The notes below the pieces were generated by a model, which was given only the letters and a program-made list of their open reading frames with translations, did not search any database and was not told where the DNA came from. The translations under genes were made by a program, and so were the position numbers. This document shows positions 44,238 through 52,933 of a DNA stretch of 64,000 nt, piece by piece. This stretch comes from Fervidobacterium pennivorans. Lineage in GTDB: Bacteria; Thermotogota; Thermotogae; Thermotogales; Fervidobacteriaceae. The stretch is taken from the NCBI RefSeq assembly GCF_001644665.1, contig NZ_CP011393.1:1324001-1388000 (forward strand), in the 5' to 3' direction. Position 1 is the first letter of the stretch. Each line of letters starts with the position of its first letter.

Positions 44238-45203
44238 TTGATAAAATACATCGCACGCAGGCTTATCATAATGTTGCCAGAGTTGTGGATAATAACAATC
44301 ATAGTATTTGCACTCATACAATTATCGCCTGGAACTTTCTTAGACCAGTACAAACTTGATCCATCAGTTTCGCAAGAGACACTTAAAGCTATGGAAAAAG
44401 AACTTGGGTTAGACAAACCAGCCATTGTTCAGTATTTTTACTGGCTCGGTAAGGTAGTTAGAGGTGACTTTGGTTATTCGTTCTATTACAGAAGACCTGT
44501 TGCTTCGCTTATAGGCGAACGTTTACTTGGAACATTTGTTTTGTCACTCTACTCGTTTGTCTTATCATGGATTATAGGCGTTGTTTTAGGTATTGTGTCG
44601 GCATTGAAGAAATACACACTTACCGACAAGATTCTCACAGTTGTTGCGTTCAGTGGACTCGCACTTCCAGGCTTCTTCCTTGCACTTGTGCTTTTATATA
44701 TGGCTGCACGTACTGGTTGGTTCCCAATCGGTGGTATGTACAGTCCGGAAACATCTCGACTCGACGTATGGAATGCGTTTAAAGATATCTTCTGGAGAAT
44801 GCAATTACCAGCTTTTACATTGACCTTCGGTGGTTTCGCAGGTTTGATGAGATATATGAGAGGTTCATTGCTTGATGTTCTTAATGAAGACTACGTTGAA
44901 TTTGCTCGAGCGAAAGGAATGCCCGAAAGGGTTGTTATATACAAACATGCTTTAAGAAATGCTATCAATCCGTTGATTACGATGTTTGGTTATAGCCTTT
45001 CTGGTTTGTTGAGCGGTGCTGTCATTACTGAAACTATCTTCTCCTGGCCAGGACTCGGTAGGTTGACATATCAAGCATTGTTGCAAAAAGATTACTACGT
45101 TGTCATGGCGAGTACTGTTATCGGAACCGTTTTGCTTGTTTTAGGAAACCTTGTTGGCGACATACTACTTGCGGCGGTTGACCCGCGCATTAGATACGAG
45201 TAA
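44238..45203 (+). CDS. Opp-type ABC transporter permease (OppB-like)
   Basis: A 321-residue inner-membrane permease with six helices. The N-terminus YIARRLIIMLPELWIITIIVF and FIQLSPG-type ALIQLSPGTF match OppB/DppB; the ATPase-contacting loop is EDYVEFARAKGMPERVVIYKHALRNAINP (central part at about residue 220-240), and VITETIFSWPGLGRL follows. TTG 44238 behind GGGAGAGGTG. It lies 145 bases after the binding-protein gene, beyond the terminator, and is coupled to the second permease 18 bases later. Confidence 0.9.
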   Translation: MIKYIARRLIIMLPELWIITIIVFALIQLSPGTFLDQYKLDPSVSQETLKAMEKELGLDKPAIVQYFYWLGKVVRGDFGYSFYYRRPVASLIGERLLGTFVLSLYSFVLSWIIGVVLGIVSALKKYTLTDKILTVVAFSGLALPGFFLALVLLYMAARTGWFPIGGMYSPETSRLDVWNAFKDIFWRMQLPAFTLTFGGFAGLMRYMRGSLLDVLNEDYVEFARAKGMPERVVIYKHALRNAINPLITMFGYSLSGLLSGAVITETIFSWPGLGRLTYQALLQKDYYVVMASTVIGTVLLVLGNLVGDILLAAVDPRIRYE

Positions 45204-45221
45204 TGAGGGAGGCTTTGAGAT

Positions 45222-46937
45222 ATGGCTGAAGATAAAAAGAAAAACATTAATCAAGTTCCTCAGGACAATACTAACAATACCGTTGAGAGTACAGAAGGTA
45301 TAGACTTCGAAGAAGTTTACCTTACGCGTGGTCAACTGATGTGGCGAGCTTTCAAGAAAAACAAGCTTGCAATGTTCGGTATGTGGGTTCTCATTATCAT
45401 GTACATTGCCATGATTTTTGCAGACTTTCTGGCACCATATGACCCATTTAAGCAGAATTTGAACCACTCTTTGAAGAAACCTACAACTGTCATGATGAAA
45501 TATAGCGTTCCGGACCTCAAAATAACGATGGCTCCGTATGTGCTTCCAGAAGTTAGTTATATTGATAAACTGGACTACACTCAGAATTTTAAGACCATGC
45601 TATTTCCGAGTAGGATAAAAGTCAAACTAAACGATGGCACAGAACTCGCAATAATTGATAAACATGTTGTTGAGATGAAAGAGGATGGCAAAATTGTACC
45701 GAAATACCTTCCGAAGGGAAGGAAACTCGATGAGAAATTCATTCTTGCAGAATCGATAAAACTAGTTGTCAGAACAATTGGTTATGCCCAAGTGGACGGT
45801 CAATGGGTGCAGTATAAAGATGAGACAGAAGATTTGGATGCACTCGTATTTGGAGTAGATAACAAGATATTGGAGCAGGGTAGGAACGAAAGGGTAACAA
45901 ATTCAAGAACAGCAAGGTCTTTTGTAGCACAAAATGAAGGGTGGAAGTTTGGATTCTACGCAACAAACGAACAAGAAGCTATGGAACGTTTGACTGCTGT
46001 AAAGCTTGAGCAAGAACTTGTGGGTATCAAGTACTATGACTCAGATTTTAACGAACATGAAATATCGCTTGATGAAGCAAAAATATTGTCTTATGATTAC
46101 AAATTCTACCCTATAAAATGGTTTGTCAAATCTTGGGGACCTGATAGAACAGACCCAGAAAGGGTAGGTTATCTATTCTGGATTATCCCGCTTCACTACC
46201 ACTTGTTTGGAGTAGACAACTACGATAACAACGAATATGTGTCGATAAACATATTCGGTGCAGATAGGTACGGTAGGGATGTTTGGAGCAGAATTATATT
46301 CGCATCACGTGTTTCATTGACGATAGGTTTCATTGGTTTGTTTGTTACATTGACGCTCTCGCTCTTCTTTGGAGCGCTCGCAGGGTTCTATGGCGGAATA
46401 GTTGATGAAGTTATCATGAGGTTCTGTGAAATATTAATGGCAATACCAGGATTCTACCTGTTACTCTTGTTACGTGCAGTTCTTCCAATAGACTTACCAA
46501 GTTCCCAGACATACATGCTATTGATATTCATCCTTGCATTCCTTGGTTGGCCCGGTAGGGCAAGGATTATCAGGGGACAAATTCTGGCGGAAAGACAAAG
46601 AGAGTATGTTGAAGCAGCAATCGCGCTTGGGTTCCCAGATACACGTATTATGTGGAGACACATCATACCAAACCTTGCAACGTACATTATCGTAAGTTCA
46701 ACACTTTCAATACCAGGTTACATCCTTGGTGAGGCAGGTCTTTCATACCTTGGACTCGGAATTAGAGAACCATCTGCATCGTGGGGTAATATGCTAACTG
46801 CCGCACAGGATGTTTACATACTCGAAAAGGCTCCTTGGTTACTCATCCCAGGTGCGTTCATATTCATCGTGGTTCTTGCGTTTAACTTTGTTGGTGATGG
46901 TCTCAGAGATGCATTTGACCCAAGAGCACTCGGGTAA
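45222..46937 (+). CDS. Opp-type ABC transporter permease (OppC-like) with large extracytoplasmic insert
   Basis: At 571 residues this is almost twice the usual OppC length of about 300. The first helix (WVLIIMYIAMIFADFLAPYDP, about 54-74) is normal, but the conserved FGADRYGRDVWSRIIF, normally about 30 residues later, comes only at about residue 345. In between lies an insert of about 260 charged, soluble residues, including a short aromatic stretch YLFWIIPLHYHLFG just before the motif. The rest is standard: EAAIALGFPDTRI (EAA loop) and LGEAGLSYLGLGI. The frame is intact with neighbour-like codon use, so the insert is real. Confidence 0.9.
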   Translation: MAEDKKKNINQVPQDNTNNTVESTEGIDFEEVYLTRGQLMWRAFKKNKLAMFGMWVLIIMYIAMIFADFLAPYDPFKQNLNHSLKKPTTVMMKYSVPDLKITMAPYVLPEVSYIDKLDYTQNFKTMLFPSRIKVKLNDGTELAIIDKHVVEMKEDGKIVPKYLPKGRKLDEKFILAESIKLVVRTIGYAQVDGQWVQYKDETEDLDALVFGVDNKILEQGRNERVTNSRTARSFVAQNEGWKFGFYATNEQEAMERLTAVKLEQELVGIKYYDSDFNEHEISLDEAKILSYDYKFYPIKWFVKSWGPDRTDPERVGYLFWIIPLHYHLFGVDNYDNNEYVSINIFGADRYGRDVWSRIIFASRVSLTIGFIGLFVTLTLSLFFGALAGFYGGIVDEVIMRFCEILMAIPGFYLLLLLRAVLPIDLPSSQTYMLLIFILAFLGWPGRARIIRGQILAERQREYVEAAIALGFPDTRIMWRHIIPNLATYIIVSSTLSIPGYILGEAGLSYLGLGIREPSASWGNMLTAAQDVYILEKAPWLLIPGAFIFIVVLAFNFVGDGLRDAFDPRALG

Positions 46938-46956
46938 TTTAATAAAAAATTGTAAG

Positions 46957-46986
46957 AAAAAGTGGCGGTTTTCCCGCCACTTTTTT
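46957..46986 (+). terminator. Bidirectional terminator after the first Opp operon
   Basis: Stem AAAAAGTGGCGG/CCGCCACTTTTT with a five-base loop and flanking A and T runs. It closes the Opp operon and also the convergent GH130 gene. Confidence 0.9.
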
Positions 46987-47008
46987 ACTTATTTACTTAC
47001 CGCATCTT

Positions 47009-47983
47009 TCAATTTTCATACTTTAACCAATCGACAATCTCTTGCACATAGCCAAAAGCGAGTGCAACGACCGTATCAGCAGCACCGTAATAAATAGCGA
47101 GACGCCCCGTATCCCCATCAACAAGACAGGCAACTGGAAATACAACATTCGGAACATCTCCAACACATTCGTAAAGAGTTTGTGGTGAGAGCAAATACGA
47201 TTTCGAGCGTTTAATAACCTTCCATGGCTTATCAAGGTCTAGTAAGGCTGCACCAAAACTGTAAACATATCCGTTGCAAGAGAGTAAAACCCCGTGGTAA
47301 AAAAGCAACCATCCTTCGCTTGTTTCTATAGGTGCAGGACCTGCCCCGATTTTCAGTGATTGCCAAGGTGTGTAACCGGCACCCATGACAAATCTATGTA
47401 CGCCCCAATGAACCATGTCTGGACTTTCACTGTAAAAAATATCGCCGAAAGGGGTATGACCGTTATCCGAAGGCCTGCTTAGCATTGCGTATTTCCCGTT
47501 AATCTTGCGTGGAAAGAGAACACCATTTCTGCTAAACGGTAGAAAAGCGTTCTCAATTTGATAAAATTTCTCAAAATCAAAGGTATATCCAACCCCTATT
47601 GTTGGTCCGTGGTATCCGTTACACCAAGTAATCCAGTATCTATCTTCAATAAAAACTACACGTGGGTCATATTTGTATTCACTTTCTACCGGTTCGCGGG
47701 TTTCTTGTATAAATTCAATGGGTTTATCGTCTATCTCCCAGTTAATCCCATCCTTACTAAAACCTCTACGTATGTTCATCCTTCTTTGTTTATCGTCTAC
47801 TCTAAAAACACCAGCAAATCCTTCTTTGAAGGGCACAACCGCACTGTTGAAGATGCTGTTAGAATCTTTCGCTTGGTCTCTTCGGATGATTGGGTTTTTT
47901 GAATATCTCCAAACAACGTTGCTGCAACCTTCTGGCCTATCCTCCCACGGGATATTAGGCAAGCTTTGGGTAAGTATCTTCAT
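47009..47983 (-). CDS. GH130 beta-mannoside phosphorylase-family enzyme
   Basis: A 324-residue five-bladed-propeller enzyme of family GH130, which cleaves beta-mannosides (for example mannosyl-glucose or manno-oligosaccharides) with phosphate. Seen are NPIIRRDQ (substrate region), [26 protein letters not shown] with the conserved acid Asp, [17 protein letters not shown] (phosphate-binding Arg/Lys) and [22 protein letters not shown] 47983 has ribosome site GGAGG. The deleted IS copy B sits 23 bases upstream, cutting it off from the GH5 gene and the operon promoter. Confidence 0.88.
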   Translation of the reverse strand: MKILTQSLPNIPWEDRPEGCSNVVWRYSKNPIIRRDQAKDSNSIFNSAVVPFKEGFAGVFRVDDKQRRMNIRRGFSKDGINWEIDDKPIEFIQETREPVESEYKYDPRVVFIEDRYWITWCNGYHGPTIGVGYTFDFEKFYQIENAFLPFSRNGVLFPRKINGKYAMLSRPSDNGHTPFGDIFYSESPDMVHWGVHRFVMGAGYTPWQSLKIGAGPAPIETSEGWLLFYHGVLLSCNGYVYSFGAALLDLDKPWKVIKRSKSYLLSPQTLYECVGDVPNVVFPVACLVDGDTGRLAIYYGAADTVVALAFGYVQEIVDWLKYEN

Positions 47984-47999
47984 ATAAATCCCTCCAATT

Positions 48000-48402
48000 T
48001 TTCAAAGATAATGTTAACTAAAAGTATTGAAACTTTCCAAAAACCGCATTATCCTTATAAAGAGGGGACACCCCCCAACCAACTCTCGACAAAAGAGGTA
48101 TCCCGATATGAACAACTCAACGCTCTCTTGTCCAAAATGCGGTTCCACCAGCTTATACAAAAACGGTCATGACAAATACGGTAACCAACAATTCCTTTGC
48201 AAACTCTGCCATCATTTTTTCAAAGTTTCCCATTCTCACAAACGCAAAAACTTCCCTTTCCCTTATCCCAAATGCCCTTCTTGTGGTAAATCTAAGGCTT
48301 TTGTGTAGTGAAGAATCTTTGGAAAACGCACAATGGTAATATCAATCTCATTCTTTCACACTTACACTCTTTCATCACTACAAGTTAACACTATCTTTCA
48401 AA
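48000..48402 (+). mobile_element. Internally deleted IS6-like element, copy B, with 7-bp target duplication
   Basis: The element is 48007-48395 (389 bp), flush with direct repeats TTTCAAA (48000-48006 and 48396-48402). Ends, leader (GGGGACACCCCCC) and deletion junction match copy A at 23501-23888; the two are near-identical apart from scattered substitutions and one indel. Junction: ...TCTAAGGC/TTTTGTGTAG near 48298-48306, where the zinc-ribbon frame meets the C-terminal frame FCVVKNLWK...SFITTS. Confidence 0.92.
48108..48308 (+). CDS. Zinc-ribbon fragment of deleted transposase, 66 aa (copy B)
   Basis: The same 66-residue remnant as in copy A, with the three CxxC pairs CPKC, CKLC and CPSC and a stop made by the deletion junction. 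It differs from copy A at five residues (for example HHFFKV for HHSFKL), with no synonymous change. Its ribosome site AAAAGAGG is weaker than in copy A. Probably not a functional gene. Confidence 0.45.
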   Translation: MNNSTLSCPKCGSTSLYKNGHDKYGNQQFLCKLCHHFFKVSHSHKRKNFPFPYPKCPSCGKSKAFV

Positions 48403-48415
48403 TAAAATCCTTCAT

Positions 48416-49498
48416 TTACTCTTTGCCTGTGCCAACCACAGCTGTTGCCAATGGTTCGATCCAGTTTTGAGACCATTTATCGTATATGCCAAATCCTGCA
48501 CAAAATTCCCAATACGCGTATGAAAATCCAAATTCTTCCGCCATTTTTCTCACACTTTCGGTCCACTTAACCCTTGAGTCCATGTCTGCTTTTGAATAAG
48601 CACCGAATTCACCAAGAAAGATTGGCACGTTATTTTGCTTTGCCCAGTCACTCACGTATTTGAAATGACTTCTGATTTGGTTAATTTCCCATTCCTCGCC
48701 ATTCCACTTAACCCAAACAGGTGGGATGGGATTAACCCATTCGGCACCCTGATGTGTGAATTTGAAAGGTTCGTAGTAATGGAAGGAGACTATGATGCGT
48801 TTGTCGTTGACTAATTTTAGACTTCTCACTGCGCTATAGTGTGCCCAGTTTGGAGCATCGATAATGACAATCCGGGTTGGATTGCTCTCCCTGATAACTT
48901 TGAGCACTTTTGGATAAAGTTCGTTCCATTTTTCAGCTGTCAAATTCTGAGCAGGCTCGTTGTAGATTTCAAAGAACAGATTTTCCGGGTAATCTTTAAA
49001 GAATTTTGCAATCTGTCTCCAAATTTCCACCAAGACATTGCCGTATTTATCCGGTTCTTGATAAAGTTCTTCAAAATGGTGCGTATTGATGATTACTGTT
49101 AGATTATTCTCAAGAGCCCTATCGACAACATGCTTAACTCTTTCGAGAAAATTCCTGTCAATATCATATGGTGGCTTTTCGGATATATGTGCTGACCATC
49201 TTATGGGAATCCTAACAGAATCAAATCCCCTTTTCTTTATTATCTCAAAATATTCATCCTCAATTCTTACTCCCCAAGCTCCTTCGAAAGGAGCTTCTAA
49301 AGCATTTCCAATATTTACTCCTTTACCTATAATTTTGTTGTATTCAAGTGCTGAGTTGCTATCACTTTCAGCAACTGACTGATCCATGCTATTCACTCCT
49401 TTGTTTGGTTCATTTTTTCCACACTGAGTGGATGAGATTAGGAGCATAACAAGAAACAGGATGCAAATAAGAACATATCTGAAGTGTCTTTCTACCAT
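48416..49498 (-). CDS. GH5 endoglucanase/mannanase, exported
   Basis: Family 5 glycosidase of 360 residues. It starts with a hydrophobic export segment (YVLICILFLVMLLISSTQC, about 7-25; a Cys there could be a lipoprotein site, although the preceding residues are not a canonical lipobox), then GKGVNIGNALEAPFEGAWG, SVRIPIRWSAHI, NTHHFEEL, acid/base Glu in FEIYNEPAQN (about 179) and nucleophile Glu in FLGEFGAYS (about 296). It resembles the Thermotoga Cel5A-type enzymes acting on beta-glucan and glucomannan. ATG 49498 is chosen because the GTG at 49507 is part of the GAGGTG ribosome site. Confidence 0.9.
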   Translation of the reverse strand: MVERHFRYVLICILFLVMLLISSTQCGKNEPNKGVNSMDQSVAESDSNSALEYNKIIGKGVNIGNALEAPFEGAWGVRIEDEYFEIIKKRGFDSVRIPIRWSAHISEKPPYDIDRNFLERVKHVVDRALENNLTVIINTHHFEELYQEPDKYGNVLVEIWRQIAKFFKDYPENLFFEIYNEPAQNLTAEKWNELYPKVLKVIRESNPTRIVIIDAPNWAHYSAVRSLKLVNDKRIIVSFHYYEPFKFTHQGAEWVNPIPPVWVKWNGEEWEINQIRSHFKYVSDWAKQNNVPIFLGEFGAYSKADMDSRVKWTESVRKMAEEFGFSYAYWEFCAGFGIYDKWSQNWIEPLATAVVGTGKE

Positions 49499-49526
49499 AC
49501 TACTCACCTCTTATAAATCAAACTCT

Positions 49527-50543
49527 TCACTTTACAACAGCATTTGAAATGTTCTTTACCGACGCACGTTCAACAATTTTTGTTGGAAGAACAACGTTTC
49601 GATGTATCTTCGGTCCTGTTCCTAGGATTCTTTCGATGAGAAGTTGTGCAGCCGTTTGTCCCATTTCCCACCTTGGTTGATGTATTGTTGTTAGTGGTGG
49701 ATACAAAAATTCCGAGTATGGGGCGTTATCAAAACCAATTATCGATACATCTTCTGGAATAGAGAGGCCTAATTCTCTCAAAGCTCGCATCGCACCTATC
49801 GCTGACCAGTCGTTTATGCAGAAGACTGCGGTGAAATTCTTTCCATACTTTTTCAAATGGTTCATAACTCCTTCATAACCATGTTCTGGTTCGTATCCTT
49901 CATTTTCGCTGAAATAGATTTCTACATCTTTGTGCCTTTCCAAGAACTTTTTTATCCCTTTTTCCCTTTGCACAGCTGCAGGTGAATAATGAGGACCTCT
50001 CAAGAAGAGAATCTTTCTGTGACCATTTTGGTAAAGGTATTTTAACGCAGTTAGGGCACCTGAAATGTTGTCTATATTCACCGAGTCGCATAGTATTTCT
50101 TCAATATAATAATCAAGAGCTACAATTGGTACACCACTTTTGATGAATGGTTCAATGTAGTTTAAACCACCTAGGAGTTCGCAAAGGATAACTCCATCGA
50201 TTTTTCTTTTGAAAAACTGGTCAAGAACATGCTTTTCCACTTCTGGCATCATTTTTGGAACAGATACCATCACTTCAAAATTATGCTTGCTTGCGTAATC
50301 TTCGATTGCCATAGCGATTTCATTGTAATGATACCCTCTTAAATCAGGCAATAAGACACCTATTGTGTATAACAAATCCGATGCCTTCCGTAAAGAAGGC
50401 ATCGGTTTATAGCCTAGATGTTTGATTGCCCGAAGTACCTTCCTTCGAGTATCTTCACTGACATTTTTCGCACCATTTAATACCCTTGAAACCGTAGCAA
50501 TTGAAACACCTGCTTCCCTAGCAACGTCAAAAATGTTGGGCAT
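49527..50543 (-). CDS. LacI-family regulator of the beta-glycan operon
   Basis: A 338-residue LacI-type repressor: HTH PNIFDVAREAGVSIATVSRV (about 2-21), hinge LNGAKNVSEDTRRKVLRAIK, sensor domain with IIGFDNAPYSEFLYPPLTTI and QPRWEMGQTAAQLL. It lies between the GH1 and GH5 genes, 32 bases after GH1 and about 29 before the GH5 start, so it is part of the operon it likely controls. Ligand presumably an oligosaccharide or its breakdown product. A palindrome suited to a dimeric regulator lies before the operon at 57583. Confidence 0.92.
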   Translation of the reverse strand: MPNIFDVAREAGVSIATVSRVLNGAKNVSEDTRRKVLRAIKHLGYKPMPSLRKASDLLYTIGVLLPDLRGYHYNEIAMAIEDYASKHNFEVMVSVPKMMPEVEKHVLDQFFKRKIDGVILCELLGGLNYIEPFIKSGVPIVALDYYIEEILCDSVNIDNISGALTALKYLYQNGHRKILFLRGPHYSPAAVQREKGIKKFLERHKDVEIYFSENEGYEPEHGYEGVMNHLKKYGKNFTAVFCINDWSAIGAMRALRELGLSIPEDVSIIGFDNAPYSEFLYPPLTTIHQPRWEMGQTAAQLLIERILGTGPKIHRNVVLPTKIVERASVKNISNAVVK

Positions 50544-50575
50544 TCAAACACCCCTTAACTATTTTCATTGGTTTC

Positions 50576-51973
50576 TTAGAATTTCATCAAATTGTAAGGG
50601 TCGTATCCTTTGAACTGGTCTATACTTCTTGTCCTTGCGATTTCTCTGAAGACATACATCGAAGGTCTGGGGATATAAGTTTTCTTTTCCAAATCCGTAT
50701 AAGCAAGTCCGAACCTTTTACTGTAACCTTTTGCCCACTCGTAATTGTCAACTATCGACCAGTGTAAATATCCTCGTACATCAACACCTTCGTTCATCGC
50801 TTTCTCAACAGCATAAAGGTGTGAGATAATTACTTGTGAGCGGTATTTGTCTTTCTCGTCGGCGATACCATTCTCTGTTACTATCAATGGTTTATTATAT
50901 CTTTCATGTATAGCTTTGAGCAAATAGTAGAGCCCTTCAGGATATATCTCCCATCCGAATTCACTTGCTGGCCTTCCTGAAAGTGCAAGACCGCCTTCTG
51001 GACAAGCGTATCCGAAACCTCTAACTGTATACCAGTTAAGCTCGAAGTCTTGGAACTTAATAGGGGTAGGTAATTTGTCAATGACGGAGCGAGTGTAATA
51101 GTTAACCCCGATATAGTCGGTTTTATCCTTCACCTGATCCATGTAATTCCAGTTTGCAAGCCACATTGCATTTTCAAAAATCCCTTTATCGTTTGGTTCC
51201 ACCGTGTCGAACCACGTAAATGAGTAGATAACTCCAACTGGTTTGTCGGAGTGTTTTTTGATAGCATCGTAAGCTAAATTATGTGCCATAGCTTGATTTT
51301 TGAGGCTCTTGATATACCATTCTGGACTGAAATAACTTGGTGGGAAACCTGCCATTATTTGGAAGTATCCAAGTTGTGCTACAACGTGTGGTTCATTCAT
51401 ACTTGACCAATAGTCAACAATGTTACTGAATTTCCATGCAATATATTCTGCATATTTTGCGAATTCTTTTGGAGTATTATCACTTACCCAGCCGAGCTTA
51501 TCTGTTGGTTTGCCTTTGCGCACCGCGAGCGGATCATGGATCCAGAGTGGTAGTGTGAAATGATTCAAATTGACAAAAACCTTTAGGCCTTTTGCCTTCA
51601 TATCTTCCATTATTCTTCTATAATGTTCAACAGCTTCTTTATTTGCAATCTCGTCCAATTTTTCGAGCATCCCTTCGCCAAAAGGAATCTCTTTTGTAGA
51701 ACTTGGGAATATTCTCGACCATTCGATACCAATTCTTAAAGTATCCATTCCAAAATCGACTGCAAGTTGGTGGATTTTTTCGTAGTTTCTCCAATACCAA
51801 GCACCGTTTTCTGGTAAATCACCACTCACAATACCATTTAAAAGATTTTCAAGGTCTCTAACCCAGACAAACCAATCGGTCTGAGTATCGAGCTCTTTAA
51901 CTTCATTCGGATTCCCCATTTCGAACTGGAATCCGGAAAGTGACGCACCGAACATAAACGACTTTGGAAACAC
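50576..51973 (-). CDS. GH1 beta-glycosidase of the archaeal type
   Basis: Cytoplasmic family 1 enzyme of 465 residues. Its opening (FPKSFMFGASLSGFQFEMG, TDWFVWVRDLENL, GIVSGDLPENGAWYWRNY) matches Sulfolobus LacS and Pyrococcus beta-mannosidase/beta-glucosidase enzymes rather than ordinary bacterial GH1, which lack this insertion. Acid/base Glu lies in WSSMNEPHV (about 193) and the nucleophile in LIVTENGIAD (about 366). It hydrolyses imported beta-gluco- or beta-manno-oligosaccharides. ATG 51973 follows GGAGGGAT, 40 bases after the transporter ATPase gene. Confidence 0.93.
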   Translation of the reverse strand: MFPKSFMFGASLSGFQFEMGNPNEVKELDTQTDWFVWVRDLENLLNGIVSGDLPENGAWYWRNYEKIHQLAVDFGMDTLRIGIEWSRIFPSSTKEIPFGEGMLEKLDEIANKEAVEHYRRIMEDMKAKGLKVFVNLNHFTLPLWIHDPLAVRKGKPTDKLGWVSDNTPKEFAKYAEYIAWKFSNIVDYWSSMNEPHVVAQLGYFQIMAGFPPSYFSPEWYIKSLKNQAMAHNLAYDAIKKHSDKPVGVIYSFTWFDTVEPNDKGIFENAMWLANWNYMDQVKDKTDYIGVNYYTRSVIDKLPTPIKFQDFELNWYTVRGFGYACPEGGLALSGRPASEFGWEIYPEGLYYLLKAIHERYNKPLIVTENGIADEKDKYRSQVIISHLYAVEKAMNEGVDVRGYLHWSIVDNYEWAKGYSKRFGLAYTDLEKKTYIPRPSMYVFREIARTRSIDQFKGYDPYNLMKF

Positions 51974-52012
51974 AAAAATCCCTCCTATAAATCAAAAGTA
52001 AGTATTGCAACA

Positions 52013-52933
52013 CTACACCTTAACACATGCAACTTGATGGTTATCTTCAACTTCTTTCAAAACGACGTTTTTGCAATTTGTATCACCGAGAGGGCATCTG
52101 TCGTAGAACTTACAAAAACCATTTGGCACAATTTTTCCTTCAAGCGCAATTTGCGATTTGGCCCATTTCTTGTGTACTGTCGGAACAGATTCCAAAAGCA
52201 TTTTCGTGTATGGATGAAGTGGATTGTTGAAAACTTTCTCAGTTGAGCCGTACTCCATTATGGAACCTCTGTAGAGTATAACGGTCTTGTCGCTTGTGTA
52301 GTAACCAAGTGAAAGGTCGTGAGTGATGAAAAGTACGGAGAGACCCGTTTCCTTTAGTTTGATAAGAGTGTTCAGAACATCTATCCTTGTCGAAGCATCA
52401 AGCATGCTAATAATTTCATCAGCGACCAAAAATTTTGTTTCCATCAAAAGTGCCCTTGCTATTAATAGTCTTTGTAATTGACCTCCACTCAACTGATGTG
52501 GGAACTTGCCAAGTATTTCTTTTGGATTTAAACCTATGTAAGATATGACTTCCTCGACGCGATTTCGCCATTCGTTCTGACTCGTTGAAGCATAAAATTC
52601 TTCTCTGACCATTTCAAATACGCGGTCAATTTTGAAGATTGGGTTATACGAACTGTACGGGTCCTGAAAAACCCCTTGAACGTGCCGATAGTATTCCTTT
52701 AGATTTTTGAACGATGAAATATCTATACCGTTGTAAAGAATCTTACCACTGGTTGGTTTTATAAGCTTCAAAATCAGCTTCCCAATAGTGGTTTTTCCAC
52801 TACCGCTTTCACCTATGAGTGAGACGATTTCGTTGTCCTCTATTTTAAATGTCACGTTGTCAACTGCGTAGAACTTTTCTCTGCCAAAAGCCCCAACGGA
52901 ATAAGCCTTTGATAAATTAACAATCTCAAGCAT
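52013..52933 (-). CDS. Oligosaccharide ABC transporter ATPase (OppF-like)
   Basis: Second ATPase of the minus-strand importer, 306 residues. Walker A GESGSGKTT (about 40-48), QGVFQDPYSSYNP, signature LSGGQLQRLLIA, FLVADEIISMLDAS (Walker B with an unusual IISM in place of PTSA), and FITHDLSLG. The C-terminal Cys tail FYDRCPLGDTNCKN is present. It overlaps the OppD gene by eight bases. Confidence 0.9.
   Translation of the reverse strand: MLEIVNLSKAYSVGAFGREKFYAVDNVTFKIEDNEIVSLIGESGSGKTTIGKLILKLIKPTSGKILYNGIDISSFKNLKEYYRHVQGVFQDPYSSYNPIFKIDRVFEMVREEFYASTSQNEWRNRVEEVISYIGLNPKEILGKFPHQLSGGQLQRLLIARALLMETKFLVADEIISMLDASTRIDVLNTLIKLKETGLSVLFITHDLSLGYYTSDKTVILYRGSIMEYGSTEKVFNNPLHPYTKMLLESVPTVHKKWAKSQIALEGKIVPNGFCKFYDRCPLGDTNCKNVVLKEVEDNHQVACVKV

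Noticed and set aside
45222-46937. Long OppC as an accidental fusion of two genes
   Set aside because: The insert lies inside the permease core order (helix 1, insert, FGADRYGRD, EAA loop), with one intact frame and no internal ribosome site pattern, so it is an inserted domain and not an end-to-end fusion.
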